DNA of 64,000 bases from Candidatus Andeanibacterium colombiense (lineage in GTDB: Bacteria > Pseudomonadota > Alphaproteobacteria > Sphingomonadales > Sphingomonadaceae): positions 62,001-126,000 of the forward strand of contig CP119316.1 of the NCBI GenBank assembly GCA_029202985.1. Reading direction: 5' to 3'. This document shows, in pieces, positions 24,464 through 32,387 of this stretch (its first letter is position 1; each line of letters starts with the position of its first letter). Below the pieces are notes generated by a model. That model searched no databases and was not told the origin of the DNA. It saw only the letters and a list, made by a program, of their open reading frames with translations. Both the position numbers and the translations under genes were made by a program.

Positions 24464-25429
24464 TCAGTCCGCGCCCGCAATCACCCGCGCAAACTGCGCC
24501 GGATCGACATTGCCGCCCGAAACCACGATTACCGTGCCCGCATCGAGCGTCACCTTGCCCGCCAGGGCCGCCGCCAGCGCGACCGCACCGCCGGGTTCGA
24601 CCACCAGCCGCAGCACCGCAAACGCAAACCGCTGCGCATCGCGCACCTCGCGCTCGCTCACCGCGACGCCGGGCGAGGCGCGGTCCTTCAGCACCGCGAA
24701 ATTGATCGGCCAGGTCGCGAGCGTCTGCAGCGCGTCGCAGGCGGTCGCGGGCGGGTTGGGGCCGACCGGCAGGATTTCACCGGCGGCAAGGCTGCGGCGC
24801 ACATCGTCCCACCCTTCCGGTTCGACCGGCACGATCTCCGCCTCGGGGCAAGCGAGGGCGAGGCCGGCAGTCAGTCCGCCGCCGCCGCAAGGCGCAACGA
24901 TCCGGCTCGGGCTGTGTCCCAGTTGCGCAATAATCTCGATCCCGGCGCTGCCCTGGCCTTCGATGATCCACGGATCGCCATAGGCATGGACCAAAGTCGC
25001 GCCGCGTTCCTCGCACAGAGCCCGCGCGATCGCGTCGCGGTCTTCGCCGCCGGCGCGGTCGTAGAGCACGATGTCGGCGCCGAGCGCCTTCACATTGGCG
25101 AGCTTCACCTGCGGCGCATCGGCCGGCATCACGATCGTCGCCGCGATCCCGAGCCGTTTCGCCGCCCAGGCCACGCCCTGCGCATGGTTGCCGCTCGACA
25201 CCCCGACCACGCCGCGCGCCGCCGCTTCGGGCGAGAGCGTACTCAGCCGGTTCCAGCCGCCGCGAATCTTGAACGCGCCGACCGGCTGGAGGCTCTCGGC
25301 CTTCACCCGGCAGCTGGTGCCGCCGATCTCGACCGGTAGCAGCGGAGTGGGCGGCAGGATCGCCGCGATGCGTGCCGCGGCCTCGACAACGCCCTGGTGC
25401 GTGGGTGATCTGACATCGTTGTGGATCAT
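24464..25429 (-). CDS. PLP-dependent threonine/serine dehydratase-like enzyme
   Basis: 321 residues from ATG at 25429. Fold type II PLP enzyme: the PLP Lys in VGAFKIRGGWN (about 56), the substrate loop SSGNHAQG (about 80) and the phosphate-binding loop CGGGGLTAG (about 185). There is no C-terminal ACT domain, so it is the catabolic type without isoleucine feedback, or a serine racemase-like enzyme. It would deaminate threonine to 2-oxobutyrate or serine to pyruvate. It is divergent from the carboxynorspermidine dehydrogenase gene, with an inverted repeat between them. Confidence 0.87.
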   Translation of the reverse strand: MIHNDVRSPTHQGVVEAAARIAAILPPTPLLPVEIGGTSCRVKAESLQPVGAFKIRGGWNRLSTLSPEAAARGVVGVSSGNHAQGVAWAAKRLGIAATIVMPADAPQVKLANVKALGADIVLYDRAGGEDRDAIARALCEERGATLVHAYGDPWIIEGQGSAGIEIIAQLGHSPSRIVAPCGGGGLTAGLALACPEAEIVPVEPEGWDDVRRSLAAGEILPVGPNPPATACDALQTLATWPINFAVLKDRASPGVAVSEREVRDAQRFAFAVLRLVVEPGGAVALAAALAGKVTLDAGTVIVVSGGNVDPAQFARVIAGAD

Positions 25430-25457
25430 CTTGCCGTGCCTACGCTTTTCCTTATGT

Positions 25458-25534
25458 GAGTCCCCGCGAAGGCGGGGATCTCGTCCGGCCAAGCGGAACA
25501 TTGCTGCCCGAGGTCCCCGCCTTCGCGGGGACTC
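25458..25534. repeat. Intergenic inverted repeat, family B, in a divergent promoter region
   Basis: Perfect 21-base arms at 25458-25478 and 25514-25534 with core CCCCGCGAAGGCGGGG on one side and its complement on the other. It takes up 77 of the 129 bases between two divergent genes. Each arm is also nearly self-complementary, so several hairpin forms are possible. This repeat type is well known in sphingomonads. Confidence 0.85.
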
Positions 25535-25558
25535 AGGTCTAACTCAAGTGGAGATTGC

Positions 25559-26770
25559 ATGTCGAAGGTGTTGGTGATCGGTGCGGGCGGCGTGAGCTCG
25601 GTTGCGGTCCACAAGATGGCGATGAATCCGGAGATCTTTCCGGAGGTCCATCTTGCGAGCCGCACCAAGGCAAAATGCGATGCGATCGCCGAAAGCGTGA
25701 AGCAGCGCACCGGGCAGACCGTCGCGACCTACCGGATCGATGCGGAAGACGTTCCGGCGCTGACCGCGCTGCTCAAGCAGATCGGGCCGAGCATCGTGGT
25801 CAATCTCGCGCTGCCCTACCAGGATCTGACGATCATGGACGCCTGCCTCGCCGCCGGGGTCGATTATCTCGACACCGCGAATTACGAGCCGAAGGACGTC
25901 GCGAAATTCGAATACAGCTGGCAGTGGGCCTATCACGACCGCTTCAAGCAGGCCGGGCTGATGGCGTTGCTGGGCAGCGGGTTCGATCCGGGCGTGACCA
26001 GCGTGTTCACCATGTGGCTGAAGAAGCACAAGCTCAAGACCATCCGCACGCTCGACATCCTCGACTGCAACGGCGGCGATCACGGCCAGGCCTTCGCGAC
26101 CAACTTCAACCCCGAGATCAACATCCGCGAAGTCACCGCCCCGGCGCGGCACTGGGAGAACGGCCAGTTCGTCGAGACCCCGGCGATGGGCAAGAAGGTC
26201 GAATTCGACTTCGAGGGCGTCGGCCCGAAGAACATGTACATGATGTACCACGAGGAGCTCGAAAGCCTCGCGAAGTTCGTCCCCGAAATGGAGCGCGCGC
26301 GCTTCTGGATGACCTTCGGCGACGCTTATATCATGCACCTGACCGTGCTGCAGAACGTCGGCATGACCCGGATCGATCCGGTGATCTACGAAGGCCACGA
26401 GATCATCCCGCTGCAGTTTTTGAAGGCGGTGCTGCCCGAACCCGCAAGCCTCGGCCCGACGACCAAGGGCAAGACCAACATCGGCTGCATCGCGACCGGC
26501 GAGGCGCTCGACGGATCGGGCGAGAAGACCTTCTACATCAAGAACATCTGCGACCATGAAGACGCCTACGCGGAAACCGGCAACCAGGCGGTCAGCTACA
26601 CCACCGGCGTTCCGGCGATGATCGGCGCGGCGATGGTGCTTACCGGCGCATGGAAAGGGGAGGGCGTGTTCAACATCGAGCAGTTCGATCCCGATCCGTT
26701 CATGGAGATGCTCAACCGGCACGGCCTGCCGTGGACGGTTGAGGAATTGCCGGGTCCGGTGGAGTTCTAA
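25559..26770 (+). CDS. Carboxynorspermidine/carboxyspermidine dehydrogenase
   Basis: 403 residues of the saccharopine-dehydrogenase (Lys1-like) superfamily: NADP-binding VLVIGAGGVSSVAVHKMA (about 4-21), VNLALPYQDL, VDYLDTANYEP and GSGFDPGVTSVF. The length and sequence fit carboxynorspermidine synthase, which condenses an amine with aspartate beta-semialdehyde and reduces the imine. With putrescine it gives carboxyspermidine. The matching decarboxylase lies at 27531-28706, so the pathway is complete in this region. GGAG stands nine bases before the ATG. Confidence 0.93.
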   Translation: MSKVLVIGAGGVSSVAVHKMAMNPEIFPEVHLASRTKAKCDAIAESVKQRTGQTVATYRIDAEDVPALTALLKQIGPSIVVNLALPYQDLTIMDACLAAGVDYLDTANYEPKDVAKFEYSWQWAYHDRFKQAGLMALLGSGFDPGVTSVFTMWLKKHKLKTIRTLDILDCNGGDHGQAFATNFNPEINIREVTAPARHWENGQFVETPAMGKKVEFDFEGVGPKNMYMMYHEELESLAKFVPEMERARFWMTFGDAYIMHLTVLQNVGMTRIDPVIYEGHEIIPLQFLKAVLPEPASLGPTTKGKTNIGCIATGEALDGSGEKTFYIKNICDHEDAYAETGNQAVSYTTGVPAMIGAAMVLTGAWKGEGVFNIEQFDPDPFMEMLNRHGLPWTVEELPGPVEF

Positions 26771-26771
26771 C

Positions 26772-26926
26772 CGCTCCTCTCCCCTTGCGGGAGAGGATAC
26801 GAAGGCTTGGCCTGTAAGGCCTGGCCGCAGTTGGAGAGGGGGCTTTGCGCCGCCACCCCTCTCGAAGCTCCGCTAGCCCCTTCGGCGGCAAGCTGCGCTA
26901 TCCTCTCCCGCAAGGGGAGAGGAGCG
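26772..26926. repeat. Composite intergenic inverted repeat, family C, copy 1
   Basis: Perfect 28-base arms at 26772-26799 and 26899-26926, each built on CTCTCCC...GGGAGAG. Between them lie two blocks (left: ACGAAGGCTTGGC to GCAGTTGGAGAGGGGG; right: CCCCTCTCGAAGCTCC to GCGCTATCC). The same blocks recur in another order at 59993-60110. The 401-base gap after the dehydrogenase gene contains this element and then a promoter-like stretch before 27172. Confidence 0.88.
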
Positions 26927-27171
26927 TGAGAAACAGCTTTCCTACAAGCCTCCGGGCAGGGCAGAGTACCCCGCATGTTCCGCGTCAAACCTACCTCGGC
27001 CGGCCGCTCTTCGCGCAAGCATATGCCGCGTGCGCCGACGCGATCCCGCGATTTTCCTGCAAGCTCAGAGTTGTCACCCTCAACCCGCAAACCCCCAGAA
27101 ATCCTGGCCTCCCGCAGGCGGACACCCAGGCGGACAGAGTGTAACTTGTGTAACCCTGAAGGACCGGCGGT

Positions 27172-27522
27172 ATGAACTGGAACCTCTTCGCCCCGATCGG
27201 CCTGCTCGCCGGATCGAACGTGCTGATGAACATCGCGTGGTACGGGCACCTCAAATTTCCGGCCAGGGCGCTGTGGCTGGCGATCCTCGTCAGCTGGGGC
27301 ATCGCCTTGTTCGAATATTCGCTGGCGGTCCCGGCCAACCGGATCGGCGCCAAGGCCTATTCGCTCGCCGAATTGAAGACGACCCAGGAAGTGATGTCGC
27401 TGCTGACTTTCCTCGGCGTCGCGTGGTTCCTGTTCGACCAGAAGCCGGGCATCAGCCAGATCGTAGGGTTCATCCTGATCGGGCTCGGCGCATTGTTCGT
27501 ATTCAAGGCCCCGCTGGGCTAG
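27172..27522 (+). CDS. DUF486 (DMT superfamily) membrane protein
   Basis: 116 residues with four hydrophobic segments: PIGLLAGSNVLMNIAWYG, ALWLAILVSWGIALFEY, MSLLTFLGVAWFLFD and IVGFILIGLGALFVF. The short length and RIGAKAYSLAELKTTQEV in the centre match DUF486, small four-helix members of the drug/metabolite transporter superfamily that probably act as dimers. It lies between the two carboxyspermidine genes and ends nine bases before the decarboxylase start, so a role in polyamine or amine transport is possible but only an inference. Confidence 0.87.
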   Translation: MNWNLFAPIGLLAGSNVLMNIAWYGHLKFPARALWLAILVSWGIALFEYSLAVPANRIGAKAYSLAELKTTQEVMSLLTFLGVAWFLFDQKPGISQIVGFILIGLGALFVFKAPLG

Positions 27523-27530
27523 GAAGCATT

Positions 27531-28706
27531 ATGGAAACCAGAGCCGGCGACCCCGGAGCCTTCGCCAATTTCGATCTCCACCGCGTGGACAGCCCGGCCT
27601 TCGTGGTCGATCTCGCGAAACTGCGGTCCAACCTGCAGATCCTCGCCGATGTCCGCGACGCGGCCGAGATCAAGGTGCTGGCGGCGCTGAAGGCGTTTAG
27701 CATGTGGTCGGTCGCACCGGTGATCGGCGAATATCTCGACGGCGTGTGCACCTCCGGCCTGTGGGAAGCGCGGCTGGCGGCCGAGCATTACGACGGCGAG
27801 ATCGCGACCTATTGCGCGGCCTACAAGCCCGAGGATCTGGAGGAGATCTGCCGCCTGTCGGATCATGTGATCTTCAATTCGCCGATGCAGATCGAACGCT
27901 GCTCGGCGATCCTTGCCGCAGCGCGCGCGCGCGGGGACGATTTCGACATCGGCCTGCGGATCAATCCGCTCCATGCCGAAGGCGAGGTCCCGCGTTACGA
28001 TCCCTGCGCGCCGCATTCGCGGCTCGGCTTCCCGGTCGACCAGCTGACCGAAGAGCATTTCGGGCTGATCGACGGGATCCACATGCATTCGCTGTGCGAG
28101 CAGGACCTCGAACCGCTCAAGCGCACCTGGGATGTGCTGTTCGATCACCTCGAGCCGCATTTCGGCCAGTTCAAATGGCTGAACTTCGGCGGCGGGCATC
28201 ACATCACGCGGGCGGATTACCAGCGCGAGGAACTGGTCGATTTCCTGCGCGACGTGAAGGAAGACACCGGGGCCGAGCTCTATCTAGAGCCGGGCGAGGC
28301 GGTCGCGCTCGATGCCGGGATCCTCGTCGGCACTATCCTCGATTCGCACTGGAACGGCATGGAACTGGCGATCACCGATGTGTCGGCGACCTGCCACATG
28401 CCCGACGTGATCGAGGCGCCCTATCGCCCGGCGATGCTGCATGAGGAGCAGGGGGAGGGCGATCCGGTCCGCCTCGGGGGCCCGTCCTGCCTCGCCGGGG
28501 ACGTGATCGGCGATTACCGCCTGCCGATGCCGCTGGCGCCGGGCGAGCGCTTCGCCTTTCTTGACCAGGCGCATTACTCGATGGTCAAGACGACCACCTT
28601 CAACGGGGTCCCGCTGCCGTCGATCTGGGCTTGGGATTCGGAGACCGATTCGCTCGAACTGATCCGCAAATTCGGCTATGAGGACTTCCGCGACCGCTTG
28701 AGTTGA
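27531..28706 (+). CDS. nspC: Carboxynorspermidine/carboxyspermidine decarboxylase
   Basis: 391 residues from ATG at 27531 (AGGA seven bases before). PLP enzyme of the alanine-racemase fold (type III). The PLP Lys is in VLAALKAFSMW (about 47), with HMHSLCEQ, LNFGGGHHIT for phosphate binding (about 222), LEPGEAVA and, from the other subunit, GPSCLAGDVIGDY with the catalytic Cys (about 322). It removes CO2 from carboxyspermidine or carboxynorspermidine to give spermidine or norspermidine. Which is made depends on the amine available; putrescine from the nearby ornithine decarboxylase points to spermidine. Confidence 0.94.
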   Translation: METRAGDPGAFANFDLHRVDSPAFVVDLAKLRSNLQILADVRDAAEIKVLAALKAFSMWSVAPVIGEYLDGVCTSGLWEARLAAEHYDGEIATYCAAYKPEDLEEICRLSDHVIFNSPMQIERCSAILAAARARGDDFDIGLRINPLHAEGEVPRYDPCAPHSRLGFPVDQLTEEHFGLIDGIHMHSLCEQDLEPLKRTWDVLFDHLEPHFGQFKWLNFGGGHHITRADYQREELVDFLRDVKEDTGAELYLEPGEAVALDAGILVGTILDSHWNGMELAITDVSATCHMPDVIEAPYRPAMLHEEQGEGDPVRLGGPSCLAGDVIGDYRLPMPLAPGERFAFLDQAHYSMVKTTTFNGVPLPSIWAWDSETDSLELIRKFGYEDFRDRLS

Positions 28707-28731
28707 GGCCGCGGGATACAGGGGACTATCG

Positions 28732-29244
28732 ATGAACAGACTGACGGCCGCGCTGCTTTGCGGCGCGCTTGTGCTTGTGCTTGCGCCTGCTCCGGCCTTC
28801 GCGGCGACGGTGGCGGGTTCTTCCAAGGACGCGAAAATCTTCAGGTCGGTGACCGAGCAGGACCTCACCGAGGTGGTCACCGGCGAAGGCCATGCGGTCG
28901 ACGAAGCCCATCCGTTCGACGCGCCGAGCGTGCAGGGCAAGACCGCCGACGGGCTGATCTTCGTGCTGATGGGCACCGATTGCGACGTCCGCGACGTGCC
29001 GGGGTGTCAGGGGATCATGATGCAGGTTCGCTACGATTCGGATGAATCGGTCACGATCGAAAACGTGAACCAGGCGAACCTCGACGAAGCCGCGATCGCG
29101 ACGTGGTGGGACAAGGAAAACGAGACGGTCGGTTTTACCCGCTACATGGTGCTCGATGGCGGCGTGACCTGGCTCAACATCCGCCAAAATCTGCGGGTTT
29201 TGCTGTCGGTGCACGGAACCGCGGTGGACGACGTTTTCCCGTAA
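28732..29244 (+). CDS. Exported YbjN-domain protein
   Basis: 170 residues with a clear signal peptide (LLCGALVLVLAPAPAFA). The mature part has the YbjN-like pattern: FRSVTEQDLTEVV at the start, a central GLIFVLMGTDCDV with cysteines 12 residues or so apart (TDCDVRDVPGCQG), and ENVNQANLDEAAIATWW near the end. YbjN proteins are small alpha/beta proteins with no known enzymatic role; periplasmic ones are common in sphingomonads. It lies 26 bases after nspC, so it may be carried on the same transcript. Confidence 0.78.
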   Translation: MNRLTAALLCGALVLVLAPAPAFAATVAGSSKDAKIFRSVTEQDLTEVVTGEGHAVDEAHPFDAPSVQGKTADGLIFVLMGTDCDVRDVPGCQGIMMQVRYDSDESVTIENVNQANLDEAAIATWWDKENETVGFTRYMVLDGGVTWLNIRQNLRVLLSVHGTAVDDVFP

Positions 29245-29308
29245 AACCCGCGGCTTGGGGCAGCGTTCCGCGCTCGTCCGCACAGTAAATCGGCGCAGCG
29301 ATTTTCAC

Positions 29309-29336
29309 TTGCAGTTCAGCACAGGGGTCCTATATC
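29309..29336 (+). promoter_or_regulatory. Likely promoter of the ornithine decarboxylase gene
   Basis: TTGCAG (29309-29314), 16-base spacer, TATATC (29331-29336) in the 150-base gap before the decarboxylase. This gives about 60 to 80 bases of leader. It suggests the decarboxylase is transcribed apart from nspC and the YbjN gene. Confidence 0.4.
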
Positions 29337-29394
29337 CGCCCCTCGCTGCCCCAAGGGGACTTCCTTAACCGCAAGGCAGCCTTGTCTGAAACTT

Positions 29395-30621
29395 ATGTTT
29401 TGGGGGTCCCTTGAGTTGCACATCTATCCTAGCGCATCGGCTGTAGTCCGCGACCTTCGTCCGGACGAACCTGTAATTCTCAACCGCCCGCATGCTGCGG
29501 CGCGCGCTGCCCGTTTCTTCTCGCAGAAGTTTCCGGGCAAGTCGCTCTATGCGGTGAAGGCCAATCCGTCGCCGGATCTGCTCCAGATCCTGTGGGATTC
29601 CGGGATCACGCATTACGATGTCGCCTCGATCGCCGAGGTCCGCCTGGTGCGCGAAACTCTGCCCGAGGCAGTGCTGTGCTTCATGCATCCGGTGAAGTCC
29701 GAAGCCGCGATCGGCGAAGCCTATCACAAGCACGGAGTGCGCACCTTCAGCCTCGATTCGATCGAGGAGCTTGAGAAAATCGTCGGCGCGACCGCCGACA
29801 AGCGCGGCAAGCCGGCCGAGGATTTGTACCTGCTGGTGCGCCTGCGGGTCTCGTCGGACTATTCGGAACTCAGCCTCGCGTCGAAGTTCGGGATCGACCT
29901 CGCCGATGCCGCGCCGCTGCTGCAGGCCACGCGCCAGCATTGCGATGCGCTGGGCATCTGCTTCCATGTCGGCAGCCAGGCGATGACGCCGTTCGCCTAT
30001 GTCCAGGCGCTCGAGCGGGTGCGCGCGGCGATCGCCGAAGCCGCGGTCACCGTCGATATCGTCGATGTCGGGGGCGGGTTCCCCAGCTCCTATCCGGGGA
30101 TGGAACCGCCGCCGCTCGAGGATTACTTCGCGGTGATCGACCGCCACTTCGAAGCGCTGCCGATTTTCTACAATGCCGAACTGTGGTGCGAACCCGGCCG
30201 CGCGCTGTGTGCCGAATATAATTCGATGGTCGTGCGCGTCGAAAAGCGCCGCGGCGATGAGCTGTTCATCAACGACGGCGCCTATGGCGCATTGTTCGAT
30301 GCCGCGCATATCGGCTGGCGCTTCCCGGTCTCGCCGCTCGACGACCGGCTGGTCGACCGGGAGCGCGAATTCGCGTTCTACGGCCCGACCTGCGACGATG
30401 CGGACTACATGAAGGGTCCCTTCATGCTGCCGGGCGATATCGGCCCGGGCGACTATGTCGAGATCGGCATGCTCGGTGCCTATGGCGCGGCGATGAAGAC
30501 CGCGTTCAACGGTTTCGGCCGGTCGGAAGCGGTGACCGTGGCCGACGAGCCGATGGCCAGCCTCTACCGCGGCGACCGCGTCGATCCGCGCAAGAGCGAC
30601 AATGTGGTGCGGCTGCGCTGA
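29395..30621 (+). CDS. Ornithine decarboxylase, fold type III
   Basis: 408 residues from ATG at 29395. The frame could instead start at TTG 29416 (MHIYPSASAVV), closer to where homologues begin, with GGGGG about ten bases before. PLP Lys in SLYAVKANPSPDLL (about 49), His in FHVGSQAM (about 190), phosphate loop DVGGGFPSSYPG (about 225), CEPGRALCAE (about 266) and the cross-subunit catalytic Cys in YGPTCDDADY (about 335). It makes putrescine from ornithine (lysine could also be used). It feeds the carboxyspermidine pathway encoded just upstream. Confidence 0.93.
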   Translation: MFWGSLELHIYPSASAVVRDLRPDEPVILNRPHAAARAARFFSQKFPGKSLYAVKANPSPDLLQILWDSGITHYDVASIAEVRLVRETLPEAVLCFMHPVKSEAAIGEAYHKHGVRTFSLDSIEELEKIVGATADKRGKPAEDLYLLVRLRVSSDYSELSLASKFGIDLADAAPLLQATRQHCDALGICFHVGSQAMTPFAYVQALERVRAAIAEAAVTVDIVDVGGGFPSSYPGMEPPPLEDYFAVIDRHFEALPIFYNAELWCEPGRALCAEYNSMVVRVEKRRGDELFINDGAYGALFDAAHIGWRFPVSPLDDRLVDREREFAFYGPTCDDADYMKGPFMLPGDIGPGDYVEIGMLGAYGAAMKTAFNGFGRSEAVTVADEPMASLYRGDRVDPRKSDNVVRLR

Positions 30622-30632
30622 GAACTTAGTCG

Positions 30633-32378
30633 CTAGGCGGCTGCGATGCGTTGCTTCGCGGCCGCCAGCATCGCGAGATAGCGCGGCTCCTCGCGCAGCG
30701 GATCGACGTCCGGGTCGACCTGCAGATGGGTCAGCAGCATCGAATTCATCTTGTCGATGAAGGTTTCGAGCAGGTCGAGCGCGGCCTGGTTGTCGCGCAG
30801 ATGCTGGGTCAGCGCGCAGACGAGATTGTAGCGCATCGTGAGGTTCTCGGGCGCGATCAGCATCGCCCGCTGCACCCATTGCTTTGCGCGGTCGCCTTCG
30901 CCCAGCGCCGCCAGCGCACAGGCCCCGAGGCCCAGGGCCGCGCCGTTCGTCGGATCTTGCGAGACCGCCTTCTCGACCCGCGCCAGCGCCAGCGCCGAAG
31001 CCCGCCGCACCCCTTCGCGGTCGTTCAGCGCGCCGTAGCAGGTCTGCAGCATGCCCGGCGCGTGATAGTCGGTCTCAACCAGCGCCGCGGCCTTTTCGAA
31101 ATAGGGCACGGCTTCGCGCATCTTGCCGCGGCGGAACAGCAGCCGGGCGGCTTCCTTGTTCACTTCCCAGGATTCGCCATCGAGCTGCAGCGCGGTCTGG
31201 ATCAGGCGATCGGCTTCCTCGAATTGCCCGTATTCGTCCGCGAGATAGCGGGCCTTCACGCAATGGGCTTCCGCAAGTTCCGGATCGAGCGCCAGCGCCC
31301 GCTCGGCCGAGGCCAGCGCATCCTCGTCCTGCCGGTCATGGCGAAAGCGAAGCTCTGATTGAGCGAGCGCCATCAGCGCCCAGGCCTTTGCGTAATCGGG
31401 ATCGACGGTGGTCGCCTGGCGGCAGATGCGCACCACCACCTCGTCGCGGCGGCTGTCGCCGTCATTGCCGCTGATCCAGTGCTGCCGTGCCATCAGATAG
31501 AGGTTGTAGGCTTCGGGGCTGGTCGTCCCGCGATGCTCGATCGCTTTCTTTTCCCGCGGCAGCAGCTTCAATTGCAGCGCGGCGACGATCGCCTTCGAGA
31601 TTTCGTCCTGGATCGCGAAGATGTCGTGCAGGTCGCGGTCGTAGCGTTCGGCCCAGAGCTGGTGCCCGCTGCCGCAGTCGATCAGCTGTGCATTGATGCG
31701 GACCCGGTCCATCGCCTTGCGCACGCTGCCTTCCAGCACATGGGTGATCCCGAGGTCGCGCGCCAGTGCGGCATTGTCGACGGTCTTGCCCTTGAACGAG
31801 AAGGCGGTGTTGCGCGCGATGATCGTGAGCGCGGAGACCTTCGACAGATCGGTGATAATGTCTTCGCTGATCCCGTCGCTGAAATATTCCTGCTCGGCGT
31901 CGCCGCTCATGTTGAGAAACGGGAGCACGCAGATCACGACCTTGCGCGGTGGAGCCTCGGTGACCGCGGAAGCCTGCGCGGGTTCGGTGGTGCCGGCAAG
32001 CGAGGCGATGCTGCCCATCACCTTGAGCCAGCCATGCGCGCTGGTTTCGCCCTGCCACCCGGCGAGATCGGCACACTGGATCTGGTTGAACGGCATCGGC
32101 GGTAGGCTGCCGTCCAGGCTGATCTGGACCAGGGTTCCGGCCTCGCGCGCGGCGTCGGCTTCTGCGCGCACCCATTGCGAGCGCGCGGCATCGCCCGACC
32201 ACAAAACGACCACCGCCTTGGCCGCGCGGATCCGTTCCTCGATCACTTCGCTATAGGCGCGGTGGGCCGGGAGTTCGTCGTCGCGCCACACGCTGTAGCC
32301 GCGCGCCCGCAGCAGGTCCGCCACGAGCTTGGCCTGGCCCTCGTTCGGGCGCGCATAGGAGATGAAGATGTCGGCCAT
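30633..32378 (-). CDS. TIR domain - TolB-like domain - TPR protein, copy 2
   Basis: 581 residues. A TIR domain (about 1-110) opens with DIFISYARPNEGQ and has WRDDELPAHRAYS and LWSGDAARSQWVRAEADAA; Glu 73 sits where NAD-cleaving TIR enzymes keep the catalytic Glu. After a linker a TolB/FlgO-like module (about 146-272) begins VVICVLPFLNMSGD and holds YFSDGISEDIITDLSK and VLEGSVRK. The rest (about 285-575) is a set of TPR-like helical repeats. No signal peptide or membrane helix. Such TolB-like/TPR tails usually follow an adenylate cyclase domain; here TIR takes that place. It starts nine bases after copy 1 stops, so the pair is one operon. Confidence 0.88.
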   Translation of the reverse strand: MADIFISYARPNEGQAKLVADLLRARGYSVWRDDELPAHRAYSEVIEERIRAAKAVVVLWSGDAARSQWVRAEADAAREAGTLVQISLDGSLPPMPFNQIQCADLAGWQGETSAHGWLKVMGSIASLAGTTEPAQASAVTEAPPRKVVICVLPFLNMSGDAEQEYFSDGISEDIITDLSKVSALTIIARNTAFSFKGKTVDNAALARDLGITHVLEGSVRKAMDRVRINAQLIDCGSGHQLWAERYDRDLHDIFAIQDEISKAIVAALQLKLLPREKKAIEHRGTTSPEAYNLYLMARQHWISGNDGDSRRDEVVVRICRQATTVDPDYAKAWALMALAQSELRFRHDRQDEDALASAERALALDPELAEAHCVKARYLADEYGQFEEADRLIQTALQLDGESWEVNKEAARLLFRRGKMREAVPYFEKAAALVETDYHAPGMLQTCYGALNDREGVRRASALALARVEKAVSQDPTNGAALGLGACALAALGEGDRAKQWVQRAMLIAPENLTMRYNLVCALTQHLRDNQAALDLLETFIDKMNSMLLTHLQVDPDVDPLREEPRYLAMLAAAKQRIAAA

Positions 32379-32387
32379 GATCTCCGC

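Noticed and set aside
27121..27171. GTGTAACTTGTGTAACC direct repeat before the DUF486 gene as another copy of the acpP/lepB element
   Set aside because: Only the general shape is alike (TGTAAC versus TGTCAAC); spacing and flanks differ, so I do not join it to that family.
26767..27249. 160-codon minus-strand frame over the family C repeat
   Set aside because: Made of translated repeat sequence and promoter region.
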